DNA from: Saccharopolyspora soli
Lineage (GTDB): Bacteria; Actinomycetota; Actinomycetes; Mycobacteriales; Pseudonocardiaceae
Assembly: GCF_022678645.1 (NCBI RefSeq)
Contig: NZ_JALBWV010000001.1
Coordinates: forward strand, 186,001-250,000
Reading direction: 5' to 3'
Length of the DNA: 64,000 nucleotides
The first letter of the stretch is position 1. The number at the start of each line of letters is the position of its first letter. The translations under genes and the position numbers were made by a program. Positions 1-9,430 of the stretch are shown here, piece after piece. A model generated the notes under the pieces. It saw nothing but the letters and a program-made list of their open reading frames with translations, ran no database searches and had not been told where the DNA came from.

Positions 1-65
1 CGAATGAGCAGTCGCGGAATCGACAGCTCCAGGCGAAAAGGCTGACTGCTTACGAGGCTCCGCGC

Positions 66-1090
66 GTGCCTAGCCATGCGTGGGAGCTTGGCGAACTGAC
101 CCTCAACTTTGATCGGCGCCAAGGATCGGGACCTCGACCTCGACCTCTACCCGACCACGGCCCCGGCACCCGCTACACCCTGCGCTGGGGTCGGTCGGCG
201 TTGCGCGACTTCGCGGTGGTGCCGCCCGGCAAGGGGATCATGCACCAGGTGAGCCTGGATAAGCTCGCGCGCGTCGTCGTGGCCGAAGCGGGCTGGGCGT
301 ACCCCGACATCTGCGTCGGCACCGACTCGCACACCACCATGGTCAACGGCATCGGCGTGCTGGGCTGGGGGATAGGCGGAATCGAAGCCGAAGCGGCCAT
401 GCTCGGCGAGTCCATCAACATGCTGCTGCCCGCGGTCGTCGGCGTCCGGCTCACCGGCGCGCTGCCGGACGGGGCTACCGCGACGGACCTCGTGCTCACG
501 ATCACCGAACTGATGCGCGGGCACGGGGTCGTGAGCAAGATCGTCGAGTTCTACGGCGCGGGTGTCGGAGGGCTCTCGGTGCCCGACCACGAGCCCGGAG
601 TTCGGTTCGACCCGCGCCTACTTCCCGATCGACGCGGAAACGATCCGCTACCTGCGGTTCACCGGACGCGCAGCCGACCAGGTCGCGCTCATCGAGGCGT
701 ACGCGAAGGCGCAAGGCTTGTGGCACCAGCCGGAATCGGTCGCCGACTACACGGAAACGGTCGAATTCGACCTGAGCACCGTGCAGCCGTCGCTGGCCGG
801 ACCACGACGGCCCCAGGACCGAGTTCCGCTGCGCGACGCATCGCGGAATTTCCGCACCGCACTCGCCGAATCATCACCCGATGCGGACCCAGCCACGACC
901 ATCCCGCTGCAACTGAACGGCACCGAGCACGCACTGCACCACGGCGTCGTGGGAATCGCGGCGATCACCTCGTGCACGAACACGTCGAACCCGGCCGTGA
1001 TGATCACCGCCGGTCTGCTGGCGCGCAACGCGGTGCGGCGCGGGCCGCGGAGCAAGCCGTCGGGAGGTGTTGCGCGCGGCCGTCGGTGCA
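66..1090 (+). pseudogene. Aconitate hydratase remnant
   Basis: The reading frame carries unmistakable aconitase blocks: [11 protein letters not shown], then [11 protein letters not shown] with [18 protein letters not shown] (about 319-410), and, in a different frame, [17 protein letters not shown] (about 620-672) and the first iron-sulfur cysteine motif [10 protein letters not shown] (about 965-995). Between about 570 and 600 the frame shifts and a few residues of the usual block are missing. The N-terminal part (about 150 residues) and everything after residues like LLARNAV, including the Cys-x-x-Cys that completes the 4Fe-4S cluster, are absent. It therefore cannot make active enzyme. It looks like a decayed internal fragment of an AcnA-type gene. 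A sequencing error could explain the frameshift but not both missing ends. Confidence 0.85.
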
Positions 1091-1124
1091 CGACCTTCAC
1101 CGAATCCGGAGAGTCTGCGGGTGG

Positions 1125-1142
1125 CGATTTCCCGCGAAATCG
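1125..1142. other. Small perfect hairpin
   Basis: Seven-base arms CGATTTC and GAAATCG flank a four-base loop. It shares its arm sequence with the larger hairpin at 1164-1189, so the two look like related structures. It lies between the aconitase remnant and the 3' end of the EamA gene. Confidence 0.4.
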
Positions 1143-1163
1143 TCACCCATCCCCCCACGAGGA

Positions 1164-1189
1164 GCGCCGATTTCGCGAGAAATCGGCGC
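1164..1189 (-). terminator. Terminator-like hairpin after EamA gene
   Basis: Perfect 11-base arms (GCGCCGATTTC and its complement) flank a GCGA loop, 9 bases past the stop codon of the minus-strand EamA gene. There is no U-tract, as is common for actinomycete terminators. Confidence 0.6.
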
Positions 1190-1197
1190 GTCCGCTC

Positions 1198-2097
1198 TCA
1201 CTGCCCAGCGCGGACTTCGGCTGCTACGGCGACCACGATCGTCGCGGCACCGGCTAGGACCACCGGGTGGAAGGGCTCGCGGAGGGCGAACACTCCGATC
1301 AGGTAGGCGACGACCGGGACCGCATAGGCGTAGGTGCTGACCAGGGCAACCGGGGCAGCCCGCAGCAGCCAGTTGTAGAGCACGAAACCGGCCAACGAAT
1401 CGATCAACACCAAGTAGCCGAGCGCGAGCCAGGAGCCGGTGGCGACTGCGGCAGGCGCGAAATCGCCCGGCTCGCCCCGGAAAACGCCGATGGCGAGCAG
1501 AACCAGGCCGCCGACCAGCAGTTGCACGACGGTCGCGGCCCGCGCGCCCGGCAGCGAACCCGACCGCGACGCCCACAGCGTCCCGCCCGCCCAACTGATC
1601 GCGGCGCCAACCACCACGAGCACCCACGCCGACCACCGGACACCGCCTCCTGAACCGGCGACCAGCACCACGACCACCCCGGCGAAGCCGACCAGCAGCC
1701 GCGCGACACCAGCCCGAGTTGGCCGATCACCGACGGCGACCCGCAGCACCACGACCCACAGCGGGACGACCGCCACCAGCAGAGCGGCGGTGCTGGCGAA
1801 GACGTGCTGCTCGGCGACGGCCACCATGCCCTGCGCGCCCAGCAAACAAACGCCGACCCCGGCGGCGGTGCTGAGTTGCCGACGGCTCAGCCCGCGCAGC
1901 GCGCTGGGCCGGGCGGCGCCGAGCACGATCCCGGCCACCACGAAGACAGTTCCGGAAGCCAGCAGCGGAGGCAGCGTCGCCACCATCACCCGCATCGCCG
2001 GGAACGACGAGCCCCAGCACAACCACAACCCCAGCATCGCCAGGACCACCGCGGTCGAAGCGCGTGGCCGAGACGAAGTCGTCACCGGAGAGGACAT
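1198..2097 (-). CDS. EamA/RhaT-type DMT superfamily transporter
   Basis: This 299-residue integral membrane protein has about ten hydrophobic segments arranged as two EamA repeats, the second beginning near residue 150 ([21 protein letters not shown]). The family exports metabolites or drugs across the cytoplasmic membrane; the substrate cannot be predicted. The start at 2097 is chosen because GGAGG sits 7-8 bases upstream and the typical N-terminus ([19 protein letters not shown]) follows. A longer frame reaching 2256 has no such site and would run through palindromes. The gene stands alone on the minus strand, followed by a strong hairpin. Confidence 0.85.
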   Translation of the reverse strand: MSSPVTTSSRPRASTAVVLAMLGLWLCWGSSFPAMRVMVATLPPLLASGTVFVVAGIVLGAARPSALRGLSRRQLSTAAGVGVCLLGAQGMVAVAEQHVFASTAALLVAVVPLWVVVLRVAVGDRPTRAGVARLLVGFAGVVVVLVAGSGGGVRWSAWVLVVVGAAISWAGGTLWASRSGSLPGARAATVVQLLVGGLVLLAIGVFRGEPGDFAPAAVATGSWLALGYLVLIDSLAGFVLYNWLLRAAPVALVSTYAYAVPVVAYLIGVFALREPFHPVVLAGAATIVVAVAAEVRAGQ

Positions 2098-2174
2098 CCC
2101 ACCGATCCTCCCAGGAATGTCCAACGATTTGCTCGATCCAGATCCGGAGTCCGCTGTGGACGGGCAAGGTCCAG

Positions 2175-2218
2175 TCGTGAGTGCGAAACCGGCCTCCAGC
2201 CCGGTTGTGCACTCACGA
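2175..2218. other. Two-part inverted repeat
   Basis: Outer arms TCGTGAGTGC / GCACTCACGA (2175-2184 and 2209-2218) and inner arms AACCGG / CCGGTT (2187-2192 and 2201-2206) form a bulged hairpin. It lies 16 bases from the terminator-like hairpin at 2235-2283, upstream of the EamA gene. The outer arm resembles the arms of the hairpin at 34991-35040 (both contain CGTGAGTG). Confidence 0.5.
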
Positions 2219-2234
2219 TCGCGTTCGGGTGAAG

Positions 2235-2283
2235 GGTGAGGGGCACCTTTTACCAAGTAAGTTGGTGAAGGGTGCCCCTCACC
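2235..2283 (-). terminator. Terminator-like hairpin after acyl-CoA dehydrogenase-like gene
   Basis: Long arms (GGTGAGGGGCACC and its complement) close a stem containing a further CCAA/TTGG pair around a short loop. It lies 40 bases past the 3' end of the minus-strand gene at 2323-3579 and ahead of the EamA gene, so it probably separates the two transcripts. Confidence 0.6.
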
Positions 2284-2322
2284 TGTTCCCGTCGCCGGTT
2301 GGGGTGACGAAGTGTGGGCTCG

Positions 2323-3579
2323 TTAGAAGGGGCTCTTGCGGAGTCCGAAGTGGACTTGGGCGATCTTCATCGCCGTCCACTGGTACTGGGCCGAGATGTG
2401 TCCTCGGTACATCGAGACGTCGCGGAAGTAGCGTTGGATCGGGTGTCCGGCTCGGGCCGCGGACGAGCCCGCGGAGCGGTAGAGCAGGCCCACCGCTTCG
2501 CTGGCCAGCTCACCGGCTCGCTGGATGATCCCGTACAGGCGGACGTCCTTCTCCATGGTGAAGGTGATTCCCCGTTCGACCAGATCCGCGCAGTACTCCA
2601 TGTACTGGTCGCAGGCTCGGATCACGATCGCCTCCGCCGCGTCGGTCATGGTCATGGCCATGCCGAGGTCGGCTTGGTGGTGCGGGTCGTCGCGGCGCAG
2701 GCCGAACGGCGGGAAGAGCATCGTCCGGGTGTTGATGATGTCCTCGTACTCGTCCACGGCGGCCTTGGCCGCGCCCACCATCGGCGTGACCAGGGCCAAG
2801 TGGAAGAACGCGGCGACCGGCCCGAGGTACATCGGGTTGCCGTGCAGCTCGTTGCCTTCCGAAGGCTTTTCGTAGTCGTGGTTCACCCAGTCGAACAGGC
2901 AGGTGCGGTGCGCGGGCACGAACACGTCGTCGGCGACCACGGTGTTCGAGCCGCTGCCGCGCAGACCGAGCGTGCCATCACCGCTCCAGTCGTCGAGCAC
3001 CCGGAACTCGCCGCGCGGGATGATCGCCGCGATGATCTCGGGCAGGCCGTCCGGCCCGACGCTGTCCTTGACGGTGGCGTTCACGGTGGCATACGTGGAG
3101 TAGGGGACACCGGACTGGTAAGGCGATGCGCCGGTCACCCGGAATCCGCCGTCGACCGGCGTGGCCTCGACCGCGCCCGCGACGCTGTGCGAGGACCGGA
3201 AGTACCCGGCCGGGTTGTTGAACACCTCGTCCTGTGCCTCGGCTGACCAGTGCGACGCGGTGGTCAGGTTGTGGTTGTGGCCGAGGCTGTAGCACCAACC
3301 GGTGGAGGGGTCGCCTCGGGAGATCTCGATGACCACCCGCGCGTAGGCGGACAGGTCCATTTCGAGCCCGCCGTATCGGCGCGGGGTCAGGATTCGGTAC
3401 AGGTCGGCGTCCATCAGGGCGTGGTGCACGTCTTCGTCGTAATGCCCCCTGGCCTCCGCGGCGTCCTGCTGCGCGCGGAGCATGGGGCGCAGGTCCGCGG
3501 CCCGCTGGACCAACTCGCGGGCCGTCGGTTCGTTGCCGACCGACCCGACCTGGTCAGCCAAGTGGTGCGTCAGATCCAC
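2323..3579 (-). CDS. Acyl-CoA dehydrogenase-fold flavoprotein (group D monooxygenase-like)
   Basis: The 418-residue product has the acyl-CoA dehydrogenase fold: helical N-domain (about 1-110), FAD/substrate middle domain containing SPYQSGVPYSTYATV and GLRGSGSNTVVADDVFVP (about 135-235), and helical C-domain. The LRGSGSNTV strand and the spacing resemble the HsaA/HpaB/DszC flavin-dependent oxygenase branch rather than true beta-oxidation enzymes, and I do not see the expected catalytic glutamate of a canonical dehydrogenase, but that judgement needs an alignment. The GTG start at 3579 is preceded by GAGGG at good spacing; the frame stays open to 4191 but that stretch looks non-coding. A partner flavin reductase is not visible nearby. 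Confidence 0.8.
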   Translation of the reverse strand: MDLTHHLADQVGSVGNEPTARELVQRAADLRPMLRAQQDAAEARGHYDEDVHHALMDADLYRILTPRRYGGLEMDLSAYARVVIEISRGDPSTGWCYSLGHNHNLTTASHWSAEAQDEVFNNPAGYFRSSHSVAGAVEATPVDGGFRVTGASPYQSGVPYSTYATVNATVKDSVGPDGLPEIIAAIIPRGEFRVLDDWSGDGTLGLRGSGSNTVVADDVFVPAHRTCLFDWVNHDYEKPSEGNELHGNPMYLGPVAAFFHLALVTPMVGAAKAAVDEYEDIINTRTMLFPPFGLRRDDPHHQADLGMAMTMTDAAEAIVIRACDQYMEYCADLVERGITFTMEKDVRLYGIIQRAGELASEAVGLLYRSAGSSAARAGHPIQRYFRDVSMYRGHISAQYQWTAMKIAQVHFGLRKSPF

Positions 3580-4045
3580 GATGCCCTCGCCTTCGACGTT
3601 GCGGTTGCCGGACTTCGCTGCTGGGTCGTTGCGGGTAACTCGAATCCGGTTCCCCGGCCGTTTGCTGTCGTACCAGAGTTCCAAGCCGCCCGGTAGTCGC
3701 TTTCCGCACGAAGGAGACCTGTTCGGGCCGCGCCAACCGAGTGGTAGATGGGCGAAACTCCGCGCAGGGGCCGGAAACTCCGTGCGGCTGCCGCGCTGAG
3801 CTGGTGAAACCCAGATTCCGGGCTTCGCTGAACCGGCGGGAACGTAGCCGCGCGGCCGGTCCCGATCCTGGCATCCCGCGGCAAACCGGACGCAGGCGTG
3901 CAGATGCTCTCCCAGGCGAGGTTTATCAGGTTCTTGACGGTCGTCGCGGAATGCTGCAATATCCTCAACGCACGACGAGGTGCATCCGGTTTCTCCCACG
4001 GTCGTCAGCACCTCGGACTCCATTGTGGACAGGACGAGGTCTGTT
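3580..4045. other. Divergent intergenic region
   Basis: This 466-base region separates the minus-strand flavoprotein from the plus-strand importer operon. The frames that cross it are long only through GC bias and match nothing I recognise. Apart from the promoter-like sequence at 3934-3962 I see no convincing structure. Confidence 0.6.
3934..3962 (+). promoter_or_regulatory. Possible promoter of the importer/hydantoinase operon
   Basis: TTGACG (3934-3939) is followed after 15-17 bases by TGCAAT or CAATAT (3955-3962), about 85 bases before the lipoprotein start. The -35 element is good and the -10 is weak. It sits in a locally AT-richer stretch. Confidence 0.35.
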
Positions 4046-5035
4046 ATGCCCTCTCGACGGTTTTCGCGGTTGCCGCGCGGTCTCCTGGTTCTCATCGCCG
4101 TACTTCTCGCGCTGGTCACCAGTGCCTGTGCCGGGGGCAGTGCGAACAACAGCAACACGATCACGCTCGGGCTCCCGGTCGAGGCCACCACGCTGGCCTC
4201 GGTCTACCTGGCCAACGAGCGGAACATGTGGGCCGAACGCGGTCTCACCGTCAACACCGTGACCTTCAAAGGCGACGCCGAACTGGCCAAAGCCGTGCTC
4301 TCCGGCGACGTCGACGTGGCGATCGGTTCGCTGACCGGGCCGCTGACCGCAGAAGAGGCTGGCCAGGACGTCAAGGTGTTCTACGGCGGTTTCGACATGA
4401 CCGCGTTCGCCTGGTACGGCACGCCCAACATCCGCAGCGTCGCCGACGGCAAGGGGCAGAAGTGGGGGGTGACCACCCTCGGCTCCTCCACCGACCTGCT
4501 CACCCGGTACGCGGTGGCGAAGGCCGGGCTGAACCCGGACACCGACATCAAGATCATCCAGGGCGGCGCGTCCGCCGCCCGGCTGGCGGCCATGCAGGCG
4601 GGCCAGTTGCAGGCCAACATCTTCACCCAGCCGCAGACGGTCTACGCCGAAAAGGCCGGCTACAACAAGATCCTGGACCTCAAGGACGTGGTGGACAGCT
4701 ACCCGATGCACGTGGTCTGGGGCAAGTCGTCCTTCCTGGACGGCAATCCGGACCGGGCCAAGCGGTTCGTCGACACGCTCTCCGCGGCGATGCAGATGAC
4801 CAAGGACCAGCCCGATGTCGCCGCGCAGGCGATGGCCACCGCGGTCAAGATCTCGCCGGAGGACGCGAAGGCCAGCATGACCGAGTGGATCGACCAGCTG
4901 TACCCCGACGGCCGGTTGCCGTCCCCGCAGGCGATGGACGCGTTCTGGGACATGGGCTTGCACGCCAAGGTCTTCAAGGCCCGCATCCCGGACTCGCAGT
5001 GGCTGGATCCCCGATTCCTGCCCGCGGCGAGCTGA
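4046..5035 (+). CDS. ABC transporter substrate-binding lipoprotein, NMT1/SsuA type
   Basis: The 329-residue product starts with a short basic stretch, a hydrophobic segment and the lipobox LVTSAC, so it should be a lipid-anchored extracytoplasmic binding protein. Motifs such as ITLGLPVEATTLASVYLANE and GDVDVAIGSLTGPL (about 25-100) are typical of the nitrate/sulfonate/taurine/thiamine-precursor binding family. It delivers solute to the permeases encoded at 5825-7356. The start at 4046 is preceded by AGGACGAGG; an upstream in-frame ATG at 3980 would place 22 extra residues before the signal peptide. The substrate is unknown; co-encoded HyuA/HyuB suggests a cyclic amide or related N-compound. 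Confidence 0.9.
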   Translation: MPSRRFSRLPRGLLVLIAVLLALVTSACAGGSANNSNTITLGLPVEATTLASVYLANERNMWAERGLTVNTVTFKGDAELAKAVLSGDVDVAIGSLTGPLTAEEAGQDVKVFYGGFDMTAFAWYGTPNIRSVADGKGQKWGVTTLGSSTDLLTRYAVAKAGLNPDTDIKIIQGGASAARLAAMQAGQLQANIFTQPQTVYAEKAGYNKILDLKDVVDSYPMHVVWGKSSFLDGNPDRAKRFVDTLSAAMQMTKDQPDVAAQAMATAVKISPEDAKASMTEWIDQLYPDGRLPSPQAMDAFWDMGLHAKVFKARIPDSQWLDPRFLPAAS

Positions 5036-5048
5036 CGGAAAGGTGACC

Positions 5049-5828
5049 ATGGCGCACATCTCCTTCGACCAGGTGCAGATCTCCTACCCCGGGAAGTCCG
5101 GCGCCTTCACCGCCGTGGACGGCTTCGCCGCCGACATCGAGGAGGGCGAGTTCGTCACCATCGTCGGCCCGAGCGGATGCGGGAAGTCCAGCGTGCTGAT
5201 GGCCGCGGACGGGCTCGTGCCAGTGGCCGGGGGCGCGATCCGCATCCAGGGCGAACCGATCACCAAGCCCGGACCCGACCGGGCCATGGTGTTCCAGGAC
5301 GCGTCGCTGATGCCGTGGCGCACCGTGCTGCACAACGTCGCCTTCGGGCTGGAACTCGCGGGTGTCGGCAAGGCCGACCGGCTGGCGACGGCGGGGACGT
5401 TCGTCGAACTGGTCGGCCTCGCCGGGCGCGAGGACAGCTACCCGCACGAGCTTTCCGGCGGCATGCGCCAGCGCGTGGGCATCGCCCGCGCCCTGGCGAT
5501 GGATCCGGCCGTGCTGCTGATGGACGAGCCCTTCGGCGCCCTCGACGCGCAAACCCGCGAGTTGATGGCTGGCGAGCTGCTGCGGATCTGGGATCTGGAC
5601 CGCAAGACGGTGCTGTTCGTGACGCACGGCATCGACGAGGCGATCTTCCTGGCGGACCGGGTGCTGGTCATGGGCCAGAGCCCGAGCCGGGTCATCGAGG
5701 TGATGGAGATCGACCTGCCCCGGCCGCGCGACGCGGCGGTGCGGGCCAGCGAGGCGTTCGGGCGGTACCGCACCCACCTCGCGGACCTGCTCTTCGGCAG
5801 CTCGGCAGAGACCCCGGTGGCGCGATGA
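5049..5828 (+). CDS. ABC transporter ATPase, SsuB/TauB type
   Basis: A 259-residue nucleotide-binding subunit: Walker A GPSGCGKSS (about 40-48), Q-loop VFQDASLMPWRTV, signature LSGGMRQR, Walker B VLLMDEPFGALD and switch histidine VTHGIDEA. The wording is typical of nitrate/sulfonate importers. It should power the heterodimeric permease encoded directly downstream. ATG at 5049 is preferred over GTG at 5043 because GGAAAGG lies 5 bases before it. The stop overlaps the next start in an ATGA tetranucleotide. Confidence 0.93.
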   Translation: MAHISFDQVQISYPGKSGAFTAVDGFAADIEEGEFVTIVGPSGCGKSSVLMAADGLVPVAGGAIRIQGEPITKPGPDRAMVFQDASLMPWRTVLHNVAFGLELAGVGKADRLATAGTFVELVGLAGREDSYPHELSGGMRQRVGIARALAMDPAVLLMDEPFGALDAQTRELMAGELLRIWDLDRKTVLFVTHGIDEAIFLADRVLVMGQSPSRVIEVMEIDLPRPRDAAVRASEAFGRYRTHLADLLFGSSAETPVAR

Positions 5829-6586
5829 TCGCGAGAATTCCGGTGCAGGCCCGGATCGTCGTCACCAGCGTGATCGTCGTGCTGGTGGGCTGGCAGCTGG
5901 CCGGTCAGTCCGGGCTGGTGGACACCAAGTTCACCAGCACGCCCACCGCGATCGCCCAGGCCGGGTGGGAACTGGCGCTTTCCGGCGAGCTGTGGAGCAA
6001 CGCGCAGATCACGCTGCTGGAATTCGTCGCCGGATTCGTGCTGGCGGTCGTCGTCGGGGTCCCGCTGGGCATGCTGATGGGTTGGCGGTTGCGGCTGCGG
6101 CAGACCCTGGAACCGGCCCTGGTCGCGCTCTACGTCACGCCGTCGTTGGCGCTGCTGCCGCTGATCGTGCTGGCGCTGGGCATCGGTCCCGCCGCCAAGA
6201 TCGCCATGGTGTTCATCGAGGCGGCGATCACGATCGCGGTGAACGCGATGGCCGGTATCCGGGAGACCGACCCGCGCCTGGTCCGGGCGGCGCGTTCGTT
6301 CTGCGCCAACGACTTCGCGGTGTTCCGCAAGGTGCTGTTCCCCAGCGCGATGCCCACCATCATGGCCGGGCTGCGGTTGGGCGCCGGGCGCGGGGTGATC
6401 GCGGTGATCGTGGCCGAGCTCTACGGCGGCACCCAGGGCATCGGCCTGCAGATTTCCAGCTACGGCCAGAGTTTCGTCATCGCCCCGCTGCTGTTCCTGA
6501 CGCTGCTCGTCGCGGTCTTCGGCTACTGCGTGACCACGTTGCTGCGCGTCACCGAACGCAGGTTCTCGTCCTGGAAGGGGGCCTGA
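5825..6586 (+). CDS. ABC transporter permease, SsuC/TauC type (first)
   Basis: A 253-residue membrane protein with about six helices and the EAA-like coupling loop near residues 155-175 (AARSFCANDFAVFRKVLFPSA). It overlaps the ATPase gene and the second permease gene by a few bases, so the three are translationally coupled. Having two distinct permease genes implies a heterodimeric channel instead of the usual SsuC homodimer. Confidence 0.9.
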   Translation: MIARIPVQARIVVTSVIVVLVGWQLAGQSGLVDTKFTSTPTAIAQAGWELALSGELWSNAQITLLEFVAGFVLAVVVGVPLGMLMGWRLRLRQTLEPALVALYVTPSLALLPLIVLALGIGPAAKIAMVFIEAAITIAVNAMAGIRETDPRLVRAARSFCANDFAVFRKVLFPSAMPTIMAGLRLGAGRGVIAVIVAELYGGTQGIGLQISSYGQSFVIAPLLFLTLLVAVFGYCVTTLLRVTERRFSSWKGA

Positions 6587-7356
6587 TGACCAGGCAGAGC
6601 CGGATCATCCCCGTCCTGCTGGGCGGCGGGTTCCTCGTCGCGGTCGCGGTCGTCTGGCAGCTGGCCGCCGCACTGGGGTTGATCAACTCGTTCCTGACCT
6701 CGTCGCCGCAGCTGATCTGGGAATCCCTGATCAGCCAAGGAACGTCTGGATTGCTGTTGCGCAGCATCGGTATCAGCGCGCTGGAGCTGCTGATCGGGTT
6801 CGTGCTGGCCGCCGTGGTGGGGGTCGTGCTCGGCCTGGTCATGGGCCGCTACCGGTACGTGGAGTACGCGATCGAGCCGTACGTCTGGCTGCTGTACTCG
6901 GCGCCGATCGTCGCGCTGTTCCCGCTGCTGGTGCTGATGCTCGGCCTCGGCAGCCCGACGGTCGTCGCGATCGCATTCCTGATGTCCGTGGTGCCGGTGA
7001 TCATCAACTCGATGCAGGGCGTGCGCAACGTCGATCCGCAGCTCGTGCGCGCGGCGAAGTCCTTCGGCGCGAGCGAAGCGGCACTGCTGCACAAGGTGAT
7101 CCTGCCCGGCTCGGTGCCGACCATCATGGCCGGACTGCGGCTCGGCGTCGGCCGCGCGCTCGTCGGCGTGGTGGTCGGCGAGTTCTTCGCCGGTGACGGC
7201 GGAATTGGTTACAACATCAGCTATTTCGCCGGGCACCTCGGCACCACCGATGTGCTCGCGTCGGTCTTCGTGGTGATCGTGGCCGGTGTCGGACTCAACG
7301 TGCTCGCCCGCCGGTTGGAAGGGCTGGCCGACTCCTGGCGTGCGAGTCTCGACTGA
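6586..7356 (+). CDS. ABC transporter permease, SsuC/TauC type (second)
   Basis: A 256-residue membrane protein homologous to the preceding permease (coupling loop VRAAKSFGASEAALLHKVILPGS, compare VRAARSFCANDFAVFRKVLFPSA). The start codon overlaps the previous stop (TGATG). It completes the importer made of the lipoprotein at 4046, the ATPase at 5049 and two permeases. It is followed within 15 bases by the HyuA gene, so transport and hydrolysis are in one transcript. Confidence 0.9.
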   Translation: MTRQSRIIPVLLGGGFLVAVAVVWQLAAALGLINSFLTSSPQLIWESLISQGTSGLLLRSIGISALELLIGFVLAAVVGVVLGLVMGRYRYVEYAIEPYVWLLYSAPIVALFPLLVLMLGLGSPTVVAIAFLMSVVPVIINSMQGVRNVDPQLVRAAKSFGASEAALLHKVILPGSVPTIMAGLRLGVGRALVGVVVGEFFAGDGGIGYNISYFAGHLGTTDVLASVFVVIVAGVGLNVLARRLEGLADSWRASLD

Positions 7357-7369
7357 CATGGAGCGCAAG

Positions 7370-9430
7370 ATGAAACAGATCGCCGCCGACATCGGCGGAA
7401 CCTTCACCGACTTGACCGCGGTGGACGAACACGGCGTGTTCAGCACGGCGAAAACGCTGACCACACCGCACGACCACGCCCAGGGCGTGCTGGACGGGCT
7501 GGACAAGCTCGGCGCGCACCTGCCCGACGCGGAGCTGTTCCTGCACGGATCCACCATCGCGATCAACACCGTGCTGCAGCGGGTCGGTGCCAAGACGGCG
7601 CTGATCACCACGGAGGGGTTCCGCGACGTCTACGAGATCGGTCGCGGCAACCGTTCGGAGCCCTACCACCTGTTCTTCGGCAAGCCGGTTCCGCTGGTGC
7701 GACGGCGGTTGCGTCGCGAGGTGCGCGAGCGGGTGCTGGCCGACGGTACGGTCCGCACTCCGCTGGATCTCGACGGGGCCGCTGCGCTGATCGGGGAGTT
7801 GCGCGCGGCCGGGGTGGAGTCGATCGCCGTCTGCCTGCTGCACTCCTACGCCAACCCGGACCACGAACTCGAACTCGGTCGGCTCATCGAACGGATGTGG
7901 CCGGAAGCGTACGTGACGCTGTCGCACCAGATCATGCGCGAGTACCGCGAGTACGAACGGACGTCGACGACGGTGCTCAACGCCTACGTCGGACCGGTGG
8001 TGTCGCGCTACCTCGACTCGCTGACCGATCGGTTGGCGCAGCGCGGATTCCAGGGGCGGCTGCTGATCATGCAGTCCAACGGCGGCATCATGTCCGTCGA
8101 GTCGGCCCGGCGCTCTCCGGTGCGGATGATGGAATCCGGGCCGGTCGCGGGCGTCATCGGGGCCGCCGCGCTGGCCGACGGGCTGGGCATGCCGCGGCTC
8201 ATCCCGTTCGACATGGGCGGTACGACCGCGAAGACCAGCCTCGTCAAGGACGGCGAGGTCGACATCAGCGCCGGCTACTTCATCGGGGGATACGCCACCG
8301 GGCATCCGATGTCGCTGCCGGTGGTGAACATCGTCGAAGTGGGCGCTGGCGGCGGCAGCATCGCCTGGGTGGACGCGGCGGGCGCGCTCAAGGTCGGCCC
8401 GCGCAGCGCGGGCGCCGCGCCCGGACCGGCCTGCTACGGACTGGGCGGGGACCGGCCCACCGTCACCGACGCCAACCTGATCCTCGGACGGCTGGGCGCG
8501 AGCCGGTTCCTCGGCGGCGAGATGAGCCTCGACCGGGCGGCGGCGGAGGCCGCGATCCAGGAGCACGTCGCCAAGCCGCTCGGGCTCGACCTGATCGCCG
8601 CGGCGCGGGGCATCGTCACCATCGCGGACGCGCAGATGTCCTTGGCGGTCCGGGCCGTTTCGGTGGAGAAGGGCGAGGACCCGAGGGAGTTCGCGCTCGT
8701 GGCGACCGGTGGCGCCGGGCCGCTGCACGCGGTCTCGATCGCCCGGGAACTCAACGTCGGCACGGTGGTCGTCCCGGTGCTGCCGGGCCAGTTCTCCGCC
8801 AAGGGCATGCTGTCCTCGCAGGTCCGGCACGACCTGACCCGCACCCAGCTGGCCGTCTTCGAGCCCGCCGCGGTCGAGCAGTACGCGGTGACCCTCAAGG
8901 ACCTGGCCGCCGAGGCGTCCGAGCGGCTGCGCGCCGACGTCGGCACACCCGCGCAATCGCCGATCGTGCAGCACTTCCTCGAACTGCGTTACCGGGGCCA
9001 GGAGTTCACCATCGCGGTGCCGGTGCCCGAGGAGGGCCTGTCGGCGGCGACCCACGCGGCGGTGCGCGCGGAGTTCGACGCGATGCACGAACGGCTCTAC
9101 GGGCACCAGGCCCCCGAGGAAACCGTGGAGGCCATCGGGATCCGCACGGTGATCTCCATGCCGTTGTCCTCGATTCCGGTCGAGACCGCCGCGGATCGCC
9201 CGAGCGGCGAGGCGCAGCCGGTGGAGACGCGGCCCGTGGTCCTGCACGGCGGCGGCCCGGACCCGGTGCCCTGTCCGGTCTACGACCGGGAAACCCTCGC
9301 GCCCGGACAGCGGATCGAGGGTCCGGCAGTGGTGCAGGAGGCCACCTCCTCGGTCGTGTTCTACGAAGGGGACGTCCTCACCGTCGCCACCGACCTTTCC
9401 CTCGTCATCGCAGTAGGGAGCCCAGCATGA
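7370..9430 (+). CDS. Hydantoinase/oxoprolinase family protein, subunit A (HyuA-like)
   Basis: The 686-residue product begins with the ASKHA-type phosphate motif DIGGTFTDL (residues 7-15), has a second one at IPFDMGGTTAKTS (about 280-292), and the family's GAGGGSIAW and GPACYG blocks. HyuA with HyuB forms ATP-dependent amidohydrolases that open hydantoins, N-methylhydantoin or 5-oxoproline; acetone carboxylase belongs to the same superfamily. The ATG at 7370 is preceded by GGAG at 6-7 bases; the ATG at 7358 has none. The stop overlaps the HyuB start (ATGA). The exact substrate is not readable from sequence. Confidence 0.9.
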   Translation: MKQIAADIGGTFTDLTAVDEHGVFSTAKTLTTPHDHAQGVLDGLDKLGAHLPDAELFLHGSTIAINTVLQRVGAKTALITTEGFRDVYEIGRGNRSEPYHLFFGKPVPLVRRRLRREVRERVLADGTVRTPLDLDGAAALIGELRAAGVESIAVCLLHSYANPDHELELGRLIERMWPEAYVTLSHQIMREYREYERTSTTVLNAYVGPVVSRYLDSLTDRLAQRGFQGRLLIMQSNGGIMSVESARRSPVRMMESGPVAGVIGAAALADGLGMPRLIPFDMGGTTAKTSLVKDGEVDISAGYFIGGYATGHPMSLPVVNIVEVGAGGGSIAWVDAAGALKVGPRSAGAAPGPACYGLGGDRPTVTDANLILGRLGASRFLGGEMSLDRAAAEAAIQEHVAKPLGLDLIAAARGIVTIADAQMSLAVRAVSVEKGEDPREFALVATGGAGPLHAVSIARELNVGTVVVPVLPGQFSAKGMLSSQVRHDLTRTQLAVFEPAAVEQYAVTLKDLAAEASERLRADVGTPAQSPIVQHFLELRYRGQEFTIAVPVPEEGLSAATHAAVRAEFDAMHERLYGHQAPEETVEAIGIRTVISMPLSSIPVETAADRPSGEAQPVETRPVVLHGGGPDPVPCPVYDRETLAPGQRIEGPAVVQEATSSVVFYEGDVLTVATDLSLVIAVGSPA

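Noticed and set aside
3580-4191. N-terminal extension of the acyl-CoA dehydrogenase-like gene to 4191
   Set aside because: The stretch lacks family similarity and would cross a promoter region; GTG at 3579 has a good ribosome-binding site and gives family length.
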